Shown: positions 53,123-61,027 of the stretch, one piece after another
Numbering within the stretch: the stretch's first letter is position 1
Layout of the letters: the number at the start of each line of letters is the position of its first letter
Assembly (NCBI RefSeq): GCF_958405895.1
Contig: NZ_CATZAR010000003.1
Source: Ralstonia thomasii
GTDB lineage: Bacteria; Pseudomonadota; Gammaproteobacteria; Burkholderiales; Burkholderiaceae
Length of the DNA: 64,000 bases
Strand: one strand, 5' to 3'
Notes under the pieces: generated by a model
The model's database searches: none
Seen by the model: the letters and a program-made list of their open reading frames with translations, nothing else
What the model was told of the DNA's origin: nothing
Translations under genes and position numbers: made by a program

Positions 53123-54838
53123 ATGGCTGGTGAGGTTTTCGACGCGCGACCGCGCAACGGTGCGTCATATGTGGTGGGCGATACAGCGGTGCCGCTGGCG
53201 CACGTGACAGTCTCGGCGTTACTGGCGGAAACGGTGCGCCGCTGCCCTGACGACGAGGCGGTTGTGTTCCGCGAGCAGAACGTGCGCTGGACGTGGCGTA
53301 CCTTTGCTGAACAGGTCGATGCGCTGGCCGCGGGCCTGCACGCACTGGGGTTCGAACGCGGCGACCGCATCGGCATCTGGTCGCCCAACCGCGTCGAATG
53401 GGTGCTCACGCAGTTCGCAACTGCGCGCCTGGGGCTCATCCTCGTCAACATCAACCCGGCATATCGGCTGTCGGAACTGGAATACGCGCTCAACAAGGTC
53501 GGCTGCAAGGCCATCGTGGCGGCCGAGGCCTTCAAGACATCGCGCTATCTGGAGATGCTGCAGACACTCGCGCCCGAACTGGCGACCGCGCAGCCGGGCG
53601 CGCTGAACGCGGCCAAGCTGCCGGCCCTGCGCTGGGTCATCCGGATGGGCGAGGCCGGCACGCCTGGCATGCTCAACTTTGCCGACGTTGTTGCGCGTGG
53701 AAAAAGCGTACCCGTTGATGCGCTGGATGCCATCACGGCCACGCTGTCGCCCGACGACGCCATCAACATCCAGTTCACCAGCGGCACGACCGGCGCGCCC
53801 AAGGGCGCCACGCTGACGCATGTGAACGTCGTCAACAACGCGCGCTTCGTTGCCATGGCGATGAACCTGCAAGAGGGTGATCGACTGTGCATTCCCGTGC
53901 CGCTGTATCACTGCTTCGGCATGGTCATGTCGGTGCTGACCTGCACGGCGACCGGCGCATGCATGGTGTTTCCGGGCGAAGCGTTCGACCCGCTGGCCAC
54001 GCTGCGCACGGTGGCGGAGGAGCGCTGCACGCAACTGCACGGCGTGCCGACGATGTTCATTGCGCAGCTCGATCATCCGGACTTCAAGAGCTTTGACGTA
54101 TCGACACTGCGCGGCGGCATCATGGCCGGCTCGCCGTGTCCCATCGAGGTGATGAAGCGCGTCGTGTCGGAATTGAATCTGCGCGAAGTCACCATCGCGT
54201 ACGGCATGACAGAGACGAGCCCCGTGTCTTTCCAAAGCGCGGTGACGGACCCGCTCGACAAGCGCGTTACCACCGTCGGCCGCATCCAGCCGCATCTGCA
54301 GGTCAAGCTGGTGGATGGCGCGGGAGAGGTGGTGCCCGTGGGTGAGAAGGGCGAGCTGTGCACCAAGGGCTATTCAGTCATGCTCGGCTACTGGGACGAC
54401 GAAGCCAAGACCGCCGAGTCCATCCACGACGGCTGGATGCGCACGGGCGATCTGGCAACGTTCGATGCCGAGGGCTACTGCAACATCGTCGGCCGCGTGA
54501 AGGACATGCTCATCCGCGGTGGCGAGAACGTCTACCCGCGCGAGATCGAAGAGTTCCTCTTCCGGCATCCGAAGGTGCAGGCCGTCAACGTGTTTGGCGT
54601 GCCCGACCCAAAGTATGGCGAAGAGGTTTGCGCGTGGATCGTGCTCAAGCCCGGCCAGCAGGCCACGGAAGAGGAGATCCGCACGTTCTGCCAGGGCCAG
54701 ATCGCGCACTACAAGATTCCGCGCTACATCCGCTTCGTCACCGAGATGCCGATGACGGTGACGGGAAAGGTGCAGAAGTTCGTCATGCGCGACCGCATGA
54801 TCGAAGAACTCAAGCTGACGGTGGCCGCCACGGCCTGA
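53123..54838 (+). CDS. AMP-dependent acyl-CoA synthetase (medium/long-chain fatty-acyl-CoA ligase type)
   Basis: 571 residues. The adenylation motif is IQFTSGTTGAPKGATLTHVN, with AYGMTETSPVSFQ, the GWMRTGDLATFDAEGYCNIVGR hinge region and a C-terminal catalytic Lys (MTVTGKVQKF). It activates a carboxylic acid as acyl-AMP and then acyl-CoA. GGAGGAG before the ATG at 53123 fixes the start. It is monocistronic. The chain preference is not predictable. Confidence 0.92.
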   Translation: MAGEVFDARPRNGASYVVGDTAVPLAHVTVSALLAETVRRCPDDEAVVFREQNVRWTWRTFAEQVDALAAGLHALGFERGDRIGIWSPNRVEWVLTQFATARLGLILVNINPAYRLSELEYALNKVGCKAIVAAEAFKTSRYLEMLQTLAPELATAQPGALNAAKLPALRWVIRMGEAGTPGMLNFADVVARGKSVPVDALDAITATLSPDDAINIQFTSGTTGAPKGATLTHVNVVNNARFVAMAMNLQEGDRLCIPVPLYHCFGMVMSVLTCTATGACMVFPGEAFDPLATLRTVAEERCTQLHGVPTMFIAQLDHPDFKSFDVSTLRGGIMAGSPCPIEVMKRVVSELNLREVTIAYGMTETSPVSFQSAVTDPLDKRVTTVGRIQPHLQVKLVDGAGEVVPVGEKGELCTKGYSVMLGYWDDEAKTAESIHDGWMRTGDLATFDAEGYCNIVGRVKDMLIRGGENVYPREIEEFLFRHPKVQAVNVFGVPDPKYGEEVCAWIVLKPGQQATEEEIRTFCQGQIAHYKIPRYIRFVTEMPMTVTGKVQKFVMRDRMIEELKLTVAATA

Positions 54839-55539
54839 ACTGAGCTTGCGGTATCGCGGTTGAAATGCGAACGGGTTGCGCGCGGTTTGTTATTGCCATG
54901 ACGATGCTTGCCGCGCGCGGTTTTGTTCGCCTGCCTGGGCAACGCCCGAGGTGGAAACTGAGACGCGTCTCCCGCGTGCGTCTTGCTGATAGGAGGCACT
55001 CGCAGCCAACCGTCCACATAGGATCGCGCGCTTGCGGTGCGCACATCAATGGGACGCGCCACCTGACCCGACGTGCGCCACGGGATGCTCTCCTGCCGGT
55101 GACCCACCGCTCACGCAATGTGAGCGCCGATGCGCCGATGTTTCGCGCCTGAAACACCCGGCCAATCGTTCGTCTTAAACACCCTGGCCGTGCGCATGCG
55201 CGTGTGCCGACAGCGTCTTCGCGCGAAGGCCATGCAGGCCGTGGCCGTCATGCGCGACATGGCGGTGTATCAGCGCTGCAACCGAAAGGGCGGAAACGGG
55301 CCTCCACAAATTCACGTCCCGACACGATTGCGCGGCAGTGCGTGCACCTCTGCACGTGGGTGTCGGTGAATCTTTTGCGTTTTCAATCACTTAGAACAGC
55401 CGTGTAAAGCGTGCCCGGAAGTTGGCACCGATTATGCAAACGAGCCGCCCCGGGGTGGGTCATGTTTTTCCCACAGGCAGAGCGCACCAGCCCTACTGGC
55501 TGCGTTTCAGCCGTCCCTCTCACCTTTATGGAGTGCGTT
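54839..55539. promoter_or_regulatory. 700-base spacer upstream of the Fap-like operon
   Basis: No supported gene; short frames in it lack ribosome sites and protein-like composition. It must hold the promoter and 5' leader of the glycine-rich protein operon. I see no T-run terminator for the acyl-CoA synthetase gene and no recognised riboswitch. The length of the spacer suggests several regulatory inputs, but no operator could be identified by eye. Confidence 0.35.
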
Positions 55540-56814
55540 ATGAAGAAGACCTTACTGGCCACCGCGATCGCCATGGGATTGGGGGTCTCTGGCGTTGCAT
55601 TGGCTGATATCGGCAATACGGCGTCCGGCGCGGGTGACAAGACCCAAACCACCACATCAACCATCAACAGAACCAGTACTGACACAGACACCACGACAAC
55701 GACCACAGCAACGGACAATTCGAACCAACACAACAACTCAAGCCAAGGCAGCAACCGCGACAACAGCGGTACAGCCAGCGCCACAGGCTACGGCACTGCA
55801 GCCAGCAATAACGGCGGTGTGTCGACTGCGACCTTCACCAACTCCTTCAACACGAGCAAGGCGATTGCCATCTCCAAACTGGAGGGCACGGTCACCAACC
55901 TCAGCATTTCGGGGATCGGGAACGTCGCCACCAATAACGGAGGCTCGGCCAACGGCGGCGCCGGCGGGCGTGGCGGGTACGGCTATGGCGGCGCAGGTGC
56001 GGGCGGCAACGGTGGCGCTGGCGGCGCAGGCGGCGGCGGCGGCGCGGGTGGCAGCTCGGGCAGCGTGACGCACGGCAGTGCAACCAACGGTGGCGCGACG
56101 GCCGGCAATGGCGGTAATGGCGGTGGCGCTGCAGGCAACGCAGGTAGTGGCGGTAGCGGCGGCAGTTCCGGCACGCTGTCGGCGAGCCTGGGCGCGGGCC
56201 TGGGTGGCTTGGCAGGCAGCGCCAGTGCAGCGGGCGGCGGCGCTGGAGGCAGCGGCGGCGGTGCCGGTGGCTCCAATGGCGGTGACGCCAATCACCATCA
56301 TGGCTCAGGCTCAGCAACGGGTGGCGCAGCAGCCGCGGCCGGCGGAAACGGCGCGGCCGGCGGCACCGGCACCAGTGGCAGCTCTACCGCGTCTGGTGGC
56401 GCAGGCACTGGAACGAGCACGGCCACCGGCACCAGCACAGGTGGTGCAGGCGCGGCAGGTGGGGCCGCTACCAACGTGGCCGGTACTGGCGGTGCAGGCG
56501 GTACTTCCACGAACGGCAGCGCGACCAACGGCGCAGCATCGTCCACGGCAGGCAATGGTGCCGTTGGCGCCGTGGGTGCGGCTGGTGGTGCAGGCGGTGT
56601 CGGCAATGGTGGCGTCGGCAATGGTGCGGTGGGTGGCACCGGCGGTGCAGGCGGCACGGTCATGGTGGACGCAGGCACGTTCAACATGTCCAACGCCATG
56701 ACCAGCGTCGGTCAATCCGCAGCTGGTGTGATGGTGGCGAGCCAGAACAGCGGCTTCGCTTCCCTCATCCAGCAAAGCATCAACGTGCAGGCCAACCTGA
56801 ACGTGGGCAAGTAG
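55540..56814 (+). CDS. Secreted glycine/asparagine-rich protein, candidate amyloid fibre subunit (Fap-like)
   Basis: 424 residues. Signal peptide MKKTLLATAIAMGLGVSGVA is followed by a Thr/Asn/Ser region (25-85), a conserved-looking stretch (TFTNSFNTSKAIAISKLEGT, about 95-115), and about 240 residues of Gly/Ala/Ser/Asn repeats of GGAGG and GSATNGG type. The last 40 residues are not repetitive: VGQSAAGVMVASQNSGFASL then IQQSINVQANLNVGK. That tail resembles C-terminal segments of secreted Fap-type proteins as I recall. GGAG six bases upstream supports the ATG. It heads a run of four plus-strand genes. The fibre role is inferred. Confidence 0.75.
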   Translation: MKKTLLATAIAMGLGVSGVALADIGNTASGAGDKTQTTTSTINRTSTDTDTTTTTTATDNSNQHNNSSQGSNRDNSGTASATGYGTAASNNGGVSTATFTNSFNTSKAIAISKLEGTVTNLSISGIGNVATNNGGSANGGAGGRGGYGYGGAGAGGNGGAGGAGGGGGAGGSSGSVTHGSATNGGATAGNGGNGGGAAGNAGSGGSGGSSGTLSASLGAGLGGLAGSASAAGGGAGGSGGGAGGSNGGDANHHHGSGSATGGAAAAAGGNGAAGGTGTSGSSTASGGAGTGTSTATGTSTGGAGAAGGAATNVAGTGGAGGTSTNGSATNGAASSTAGNGAVGAVGAAGGAGGVGNGGVGNGAVGGTGGAGGTVMVDAGTFNMSNAMTSVGQSAAGVMVASQNSGFASLIQQSINVQANLNVGK

Positions 56815-56883
56815 CCCGGTATCGGGCATGAGCGGGGAAGTGCCGCTGCGCGAGCGATGATGCTCAGCGCATGACGGTGGATG

Positions 56884-56911
56884 GGGCCGGACTGCATCCG
56901 TGGTCCGGCCC
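56884..56911 (+). promoter_or_regulatory. Intercistronic stem-loop after the glycine-rich gene
   Basis: GGGCCGGAC and GTCCGGCCC form a perfect 9-bp GC-rich stem with a 10-base loop, without a T-run. It may stabilise the upstream message or partly terminate, raising the first product over the rest. Confidence 0.6.
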
Positions 56912-56938
56912 GCAGTTGGAGCGTATAGGAGACGTTTG

Positions 56939-57373
56939 ATGCGATCCGACAGAAGAACCACAGCAGGGTGGGCAGCATGGTGGTTGGCGTGCGGCCTGGT
57001 GGCGTGGCCGGCGGCAGCAGCAATGGCAGCGAACGATGCGCCAATTGCAGACGGTGCGCAGGTGGCCAGCACGGAAGCGGTGCGTCCCCCGGCCGCCGCG
57101 GCCATGTCGGTGCCTGGGCTCGGTCATGCGGTGGGCGCAGATCGGCTCGACAGCTATCGCGGCGGCACGCAGGATCTCTACCAGACCGTCAATGAAGCGC
57201 GCCTGTCGGGCACGGTGAGCGACAACGCCGCCATTAACGTGGCGACGGGGTCGAACATCGTGCGCGACGGCTCGTTTGCCAATGCCAGCGGGATCCCCAC
57301 GGTCATCCAGAACAGCGGAGCGAACGTGCTGATCCAGAACGCCACCATTGTCAACGTGCAGTTCCGGCCTTGA
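56939..57373 (+). CDS. Small secreted protein with Gly-Gly motif, Fap-like locus
   Basis: 144 residues. A hydrophobic signal (WWLACGLVAWPAAAAMA) is followed by an Ala/Pro linker and LDSYRGG (Gly75-Gly76). The remaining 68 residues (LYQTVNEARLSGTVSDNAAI, then VIQNSGANVLIQNATIVNV) are rich in Asn, Ile and Val and could form beta strands. It shares the VIQNS core with the 58.1-kb protein. AGGAG six bases upstream supports the ATG. It probably is a minor subunit or chaperone; no named family is recognised. Confidence 0.7.
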   Translation: MRSDRRTTAGWAAWWLACGLVAWPAAAAMAANDAPIADGAQVASTEAVRPPAAAAMSVPGLGHAVGADRLDSYRGGTQDLYQTVNEARLSGTVSDNAAINVATGSNIVRDGSFANASGIPTVIQNSGANVLIQNATIVNVQFRP

Positions 57374-57389
57374 GCTTGAGAAGGGCGGA

Positions 57390-58073
57390 ATGATGCGCAA
57401 GACGTTCGGAGCAGTGCTGGTGGCACTGATTTGCGGGCCCGCGTTGGCGGGCACGATCGACATGCTCGGCACGGGCGGCGGCACGTATGCCACGCCGGTG
57501 ACGAGCATGAAGGCCGCGCGCTATCTGCGTACCGTGCATCAGCGTTTCGACTTCAGTTGCGGGTCCGCTGCGGTGGCGACACTGCTCACATATCAGTACG
57601 GCTATCCGGTGAGCGAGCAGACCGTGTTCCAGGCCATGTACGAGCATGGCAACCAGGAGAAGATCCGGCGAGAAGGTTTTTCGCTGCTCGACATCAAACG
57701 CTATCTGGCATCTCTGGGCTTTGAGGCCGATGGTTTCGAGCAGCCGCTGGATGCATTGAAGGACGCCCACCTGCCGGCCATCGTGTTGTTGACCGAGAAC
57801 GGCTATCACCACTTTGTGGTGGTCAAGGGCGTACAGGAAGGGCGTGTGCTGGTGGGCGATCCGGCCATGGGCACGCGTGCGATTCCGCGTGCGAGTTTCG
57901 AGAGCATGTGGGACAACCATTTGCTGTTCGTTGTCCATAACCGCGAGGCGGGGGCGACGTTCAACGCCTCATCGGATTGGCGCGTGGCACCGCGTGCACC
58001 GCTGGAGGAAGGCATGGACCGCAGCGGCCTGGGAAACATCGTCGTTCCCAAGCATGGTCCGTCCGACTTCTGA
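57390..58073 (+). CDS. Periplasmic C39-family cysteine peptidase, FapD-like
   Basis: 227 residues. Signal peptide KTFGAVLVALICGPALA. The C39 catalytic set is visible: Gln51 and Cys57 (HQRFDFSCGSAAVATLL), His140 or His141 (ENGYHHFVVVKGV) and Asp157 (GRVLVGDPAMG). Unlike bacteriocin C39 domains, it is not fused to an ABC transporter and has a Sec signal, like FapD in Pseudomonas. It lies 16 bases after one Gly-Gly protein gene and 45 bases before another, so it probably cleaves those after Gly-Gly. Confidence 0.85.
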   Translation: MMRKTFGAVLVALICGPALAGTIDMLGTGGGTYATPVTSMKAARYLRTVHQRFDFSCGSAAVATLLTYQYGYPVSEQTVFQAMYEHGNQEKIRREGFSLLDIKRYLASLGFEADGFEQPLDALKDAHLPAIVLLTENGYHHFVVVKGVQEGRVLVGDPAMGTRAIPRASFESMWDNHLLFVVHNREAGATFNASSDWRVAPRAPLEEGMDRSGLGNIVVPKHGPSDF

Positions 58074-58118
58074 GCATCGTTGGCGCGTGACATTCCGGTA
58101 GTCGGGCAGGAGGGCATC

Positions 58119-58655
58119 ATGAAGCGGTTTGGCAAGGTGGCGTGGGCCGCTGGATGGTTCGCGCTGGCTGCGGCCGGGCATGCGTGTGCGGCCGGCATGG
58201 GCGGCATGGACAACAATCCGGTCCATGCCTGGCAGGCCGTGTCCGAAGACAAGCTCGACGACATGCGCGGCGGGTTTGATGTGCCCTCGCTCGCGGGGTT
58301 GCGCATTTCGTTCGGCATCGACCGTGCGGTCTTCATCAACGGCGACCTGGTGGCGAGTGCATCGGTCAATATTCCCGATGTGGCACGCATGACGACCACG
58401 CAGGCGCAGCAACTGGCCTCGGTGGTCAATACGGTCAACATCGTGCAGAACGGTCCAAACAATGTCGCTCCGCCCGATGTGGCGACGGGGGGGGCAGCGG
58501 CAGCCACGGTCATCCAGAACAGCCTGAACAACCAGACGCTGCAGGCGGTGACGACCATCAATGCGGCGGTCAACAGCTTGCCGCAGTTCCGTCAGATGAA
58601 TCTCTCCAACGTGCTGCAAGGCGCGTTGGCCAACGTCGTCACCATGCTGCACTGA
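58119..58655 (+). CDS. Secreted protein with Gly-Gly motif, FapE-like minor subunit candidate
   Basis: 178 residues. Signal peptide WAAGWFALAAAGHACAAG. VSEDKLDDMRGGFDVPS contains a double-glycine motif (Gly51-Gly52) preceded by Leu and Met in leader-like spacing. Then RISFGIDRAVFINGDLVASA and an Asn/Val-rich tail (VVNTVNIVQNGPNN; ATVIQNSLNNQTLQAVTTIN). AGGAGGG seven bases upstream. It closes the plus-strand run, with only two bases before the convergent outer-membrane gene ends. Proteins with this FGIxRAVxINGxLV core occur beside C39 peptidases, as I recall. Confidence 0.72.
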   Translation: MKRFGKVAWAAGWFALAAAGHACAAGMGGMDNNPVHAWQAVSEDKLDDMRGGFDVPSLAGLRISFGIDRAVFINGDLVASASVNIPDVARMTTTQAQQLASVVNTVNIVQNGPNNVAPPDVATGGAAAATVIQNSLNNQTLQAVTTINAAVNSLPQFRQMNLSNVLQGALANVVTMLH

Positions 58656-58656
58656 G

Positions 58657-59967
58657 CTAGAACTGGATCGGCAGGCGCAGCGTGACGGTCAGGTCCGGCG
58701 TGTCACGCGTCAGGCCCGCACCCACCGACAGGTTCAGCGCCATCTTGGGTGAGAGCCGGTACGAATAGCCGACCAGCAAGGTGCCGAGAATCGTGCGCAC
58801 AGAACCCGGCACGCGCTGGCCGTTTTGCGTGGTCGGCCCGATGATGCTCTGGTCGTAGCCGATAGAGAACGACGCCTTCTCGTTCAGCGCCAGCCCCATG
58901 CCGAAGTTCAGGCCGATGATGTCGCCGGCCTTCACGTTGCCCAGGAACTGCTTCGAGCCGTCCACCAGGTTCAGACTGACGTCCTTGCGCTCGAAGTTGT
59001 GCAGGTAGCTGATGCTGCCGAAGAAAACCGCCGGGTCCGTCGGGAACAGCCACGTCAGCCCTGGCTGTACGGCGAAGAAGCCCGAGCCCGTCGGCTGTTG
59101 CAGAGGCAGGCCGGTGCCCGTGGTATTGCTCACACAGCGTGTCACGCAATCGGTGGTGACTTCAAACGGATCCTTGCCGGTGCGCGTCTTGAAGCGCAGC
59201 CAGCCGATGTAGAACGGCTTGTCGACCCCGCCTGCATTGATCTGGTAGCGCGCAGTCAGCTCCACGTCGCCGATGCCGTGTCCGTGCGAGCTGAAGGCGT
59301 TGTCCGTCGCCGTGCCGGTGAACAGCTCGCGGCTGACGGTGTCGCTCTTGCTGTAGACATAGGGCACCCGCGCCTCCAGCTCCCAGCGCCGCGCGAGGCC
59401 GTAGCGCATCGCCACCGTGCCGGTCAGCGTGGTGGTCTTCACCTGCCGTACGTCGATCAGCCCGATCAGCAGCGCGGGGATGATGGTGTAGCCCACCAGC
59501 GCCACGCGGTCCGACGACGAATACGCCATCTGAAATGACGGCTCGACAACAACCTTGCCCGGCGGTGTGAGTGCGCTGGGCTCGTCGAAAATCTGCGCGA
59601 TGCGTGGCGGCCGGTCAGGAGGCTCCGGCGGTTTGCCGACAGGCGTGGTTCCGGGCTGGTCGTTCTGCGCGAGTTCCACGGCGTCGCCGGCCGCGCCGGG
59701 AGCACCGGCACCGCGCACGGTGTCGAGTCGGCCCTCACTCATGCCGAGCGCGCGCCGCATGTGCCGCAGATGCGCTTCCTGTTGCTGGATCGAGCGCTTG
59801 AGCTCCTGCAGGCGCGCCTGCGTATCGACAAGCTCGCGCTGCAGCGCTTCCAGGCTGGGTGGCTTGTCGTCCACCGGCTCGTTGGTCTGTGCAAGTGCCG
59901 ACCTGCCACATAGCAGCAGGCATGCGCACGCAACCGCGCGAAGCGGCCCCCATGGTGCGTTCTTCAT
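58657..59967 (-). CDS. Outer-membrane beta-barrel protein with N-terminal coiled coil, FapF-like
   Basis: 436 residues from the ATG at 59967. The signal peptide (AVACACLLLCGRSALAQ) is followed by a coiled coil (about 36-75, LEALQRELVDTQARLQELKR), a Pro/Gly linker, and a plug-like segment. A barrel of alternating strands ends in the C-terminal Phe (VTLRLPIQF). FapF, the Fap secretion pore, has the same order: coiled coil, plug, trimeric barrel. The gene is convergent with the four plus-strand genes rather than last in a common operon. A generic transporter annotation is the conservative alternative. Confidence 0.75.
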   Translation of the reverse strand: MKNAPWGPLRAVACACLLLCGRSALAQTNEPVDDKPPSLEALQRELVDTQARLQELKRSIQQQEAHLRHMRRALGMSEGRLDTVRGAGAPGAAGDAVELAQNDQPGTTPVGKPPEPPDRPPRIAQIFDEPSALTPPGKVVVEPSFQMAYSSSDRVALVGYTIIPALLIGLIDVRQVKTTTLTGTVAMRYGLARRWELEARVPYVYSKSDTVSRELFTGTATDNAFSSHGHGIGDVELTARYQINAGGVDKPFYIGWLRFKTRTGKDPFEVTTDCVTRCVSNTTGTGLPLQQPTGSGFFAVQPGLTWLFPTDPAVFFGSISYLHNFERKDVSLNLVDGSKQFLGNVKAGDIIGLNFGMGLALNEKASFSIGYDQSIIGPTTQNGQRVPGSVRTILGTLLVGYSYRLSPKMALNLSVGAGLTRDTPDLTVTLRLPIQF

Positions 59968-60141
59968 GGCAATGTCCCCGTCGAGAGCGCCCTGTCCACG
60001 AAAGGGGATGGGCCCTTCACGATTTCCCCCGGGCGGCGTACTGCGGATACCACTATAGGCGAGCGGGCGGGAAACGATAGGGCGCTGGCGTCCACAAAAC
60101 GGACGAGGCCGAAATGCCCGTTTGGTGGATCGCTCAGGCAA

Positions 60142-60166
60142 GAAAAAAGGCGCCCGAAGGCGCCTT
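60142..60166 (-). terminator. Intrinsic terminator after queF
   Basis: On the minus strand, AAGGCGCC-TTCG-GGCGCC is followed by a T-run: a UUCG-type tetraloop hairpin with a strong T tail. Confidence 0.9.
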
Positions 60167-60190
60167 GCGTGTTTTGCCCAACGTCAGCGC

Positions 60191-61027
60191 TTACTGACGT
60201 GCATTACGCAAGTTGTCCGGCCACGGTGTGTTGTAGTTTGTGCGGAACGGATTGATGTCCAGCCCGCCGCGACGTGTGTAGCGCGCATACACGGCCAGCT
60301 TGACCGGGCGGCACTGGCGCAGGATGTCGGTAAAGATCCGCTCCACACACTGCTCGTGAAATTCATTGTGTTCGCGGAACGAGATCAGATACTTCAGCAG
60401 TGCTTCCTGGTTGATCGGCGCGCCCACGTAGCGGATCTGCACGCTGCCCCAGTCCGGCTGGCCCGTCACCAGGCAGTTGGACTTCAGCAGGTGCGACACC
60501 AGCGTTTCTTCCACCGGGCTTTCTTCCTCATCGGCATGTAGCAGCTCGGGCGTGGGCTGGTAGACATCTGTTTCGATGTCCAGGCGGTCGAGCACCAGGC
60601 CATCGAGTTCGCCCATCTTCTGCCGCGCGAACTCTTCCTGCGTGACGATGCGCACCTGCACCGGCGCGCCGCATGCTTCCGACAGATCGTGGTGGATCAA
60701 CTGCTGCAGCGCCTCGTGCGACGCCACCTTCGTCTGGTTGAACGAATTCAGATACAGCTTGAACGACTTCGATTCAACGATGTTGGGCGAATCCGCCGGC
60801 ACGATCACGGTGCCCAGCGCCACCTGCGGCTTGCCGCGCAGGTTCAGCCACGACAGCTCGTACAGGTTCCAGAGGTCCACGCCGAAGAAGGGCAGCGGCG
60901 TGCCGGCGGCGAGGCCGATCTCGTCGCGCTTGCCCTGGCGCGGAATCGGAAACAGCAGGTGCGGGTCGTACTCCGTCTTGTAGGCGGACGTCTTGCCCAG
61001 CGGCGAATGTTCGGGTTGGTTGCTCAT
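60191..61027 (-). CDS. queF: NADPH-dependent 7-cyano-7-deazaguanine reductase QueF
   Basis: 278 residues, the long bimodular QueF. It reduces preQ0 to preQ1 in queuosine synthesis. Visible are FFGVDLWNLYELSWLNLRGKPQVALGT, the NIVESKSFKLYLNSFNQT substrate-binding region, and the C-terminal half with SNCLVTGQPDWGSVQIRY (nucleophilic Cys) and the EHNEFHEQCVERIF motif. The ATG at 61027 shares a base with the ilvA stop codon (TGATG). It is followed by a strong terminator. The first open-frame residues before this ATG are not homologous. Confidence 0.95.
   Translation of the reverse strand: MSNQPEHSPLGKTSAYKTEYDPHLLFPIPRQGKRDEIGLAAGTPLPFFGVDLWNLYELSWLNLRGKPQVALGTVIVPADSPNIVESKSFKLYLNSFNQTKVASHEALQQLIHHDLSEACGAPVQVRIVTQEEFARQKMGELDGLVLDRLDIETDVYQPTPELLHADEEESPVEETLVSHLLKSNCLVTGQPDWGSVQIRYVGAPINQEALLKYLISFREHNEFHEQCVERIFTDILRQCRPVKLAVYARYTRRGGLDINPFRTNYNTPWPDNLRNARQ

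Noticed and set aside
54865..55152. A 95-codon frame between the acyl-CoA synthetase and the Fap-like operon
   Set aside because: Arg-rich, no ribosome site and no resemblance to any protein; typical of random GC-rich sequence.
55738..56701. Several long open frames on both strands over the glycine-rich gene (Ala/Pro/Arg-rich products)
   Set aside because: They are antisense or frame-shifted images of GGN repeats, lack ribosome sites, and the frame starting at 55540 alone has a signal peptide.
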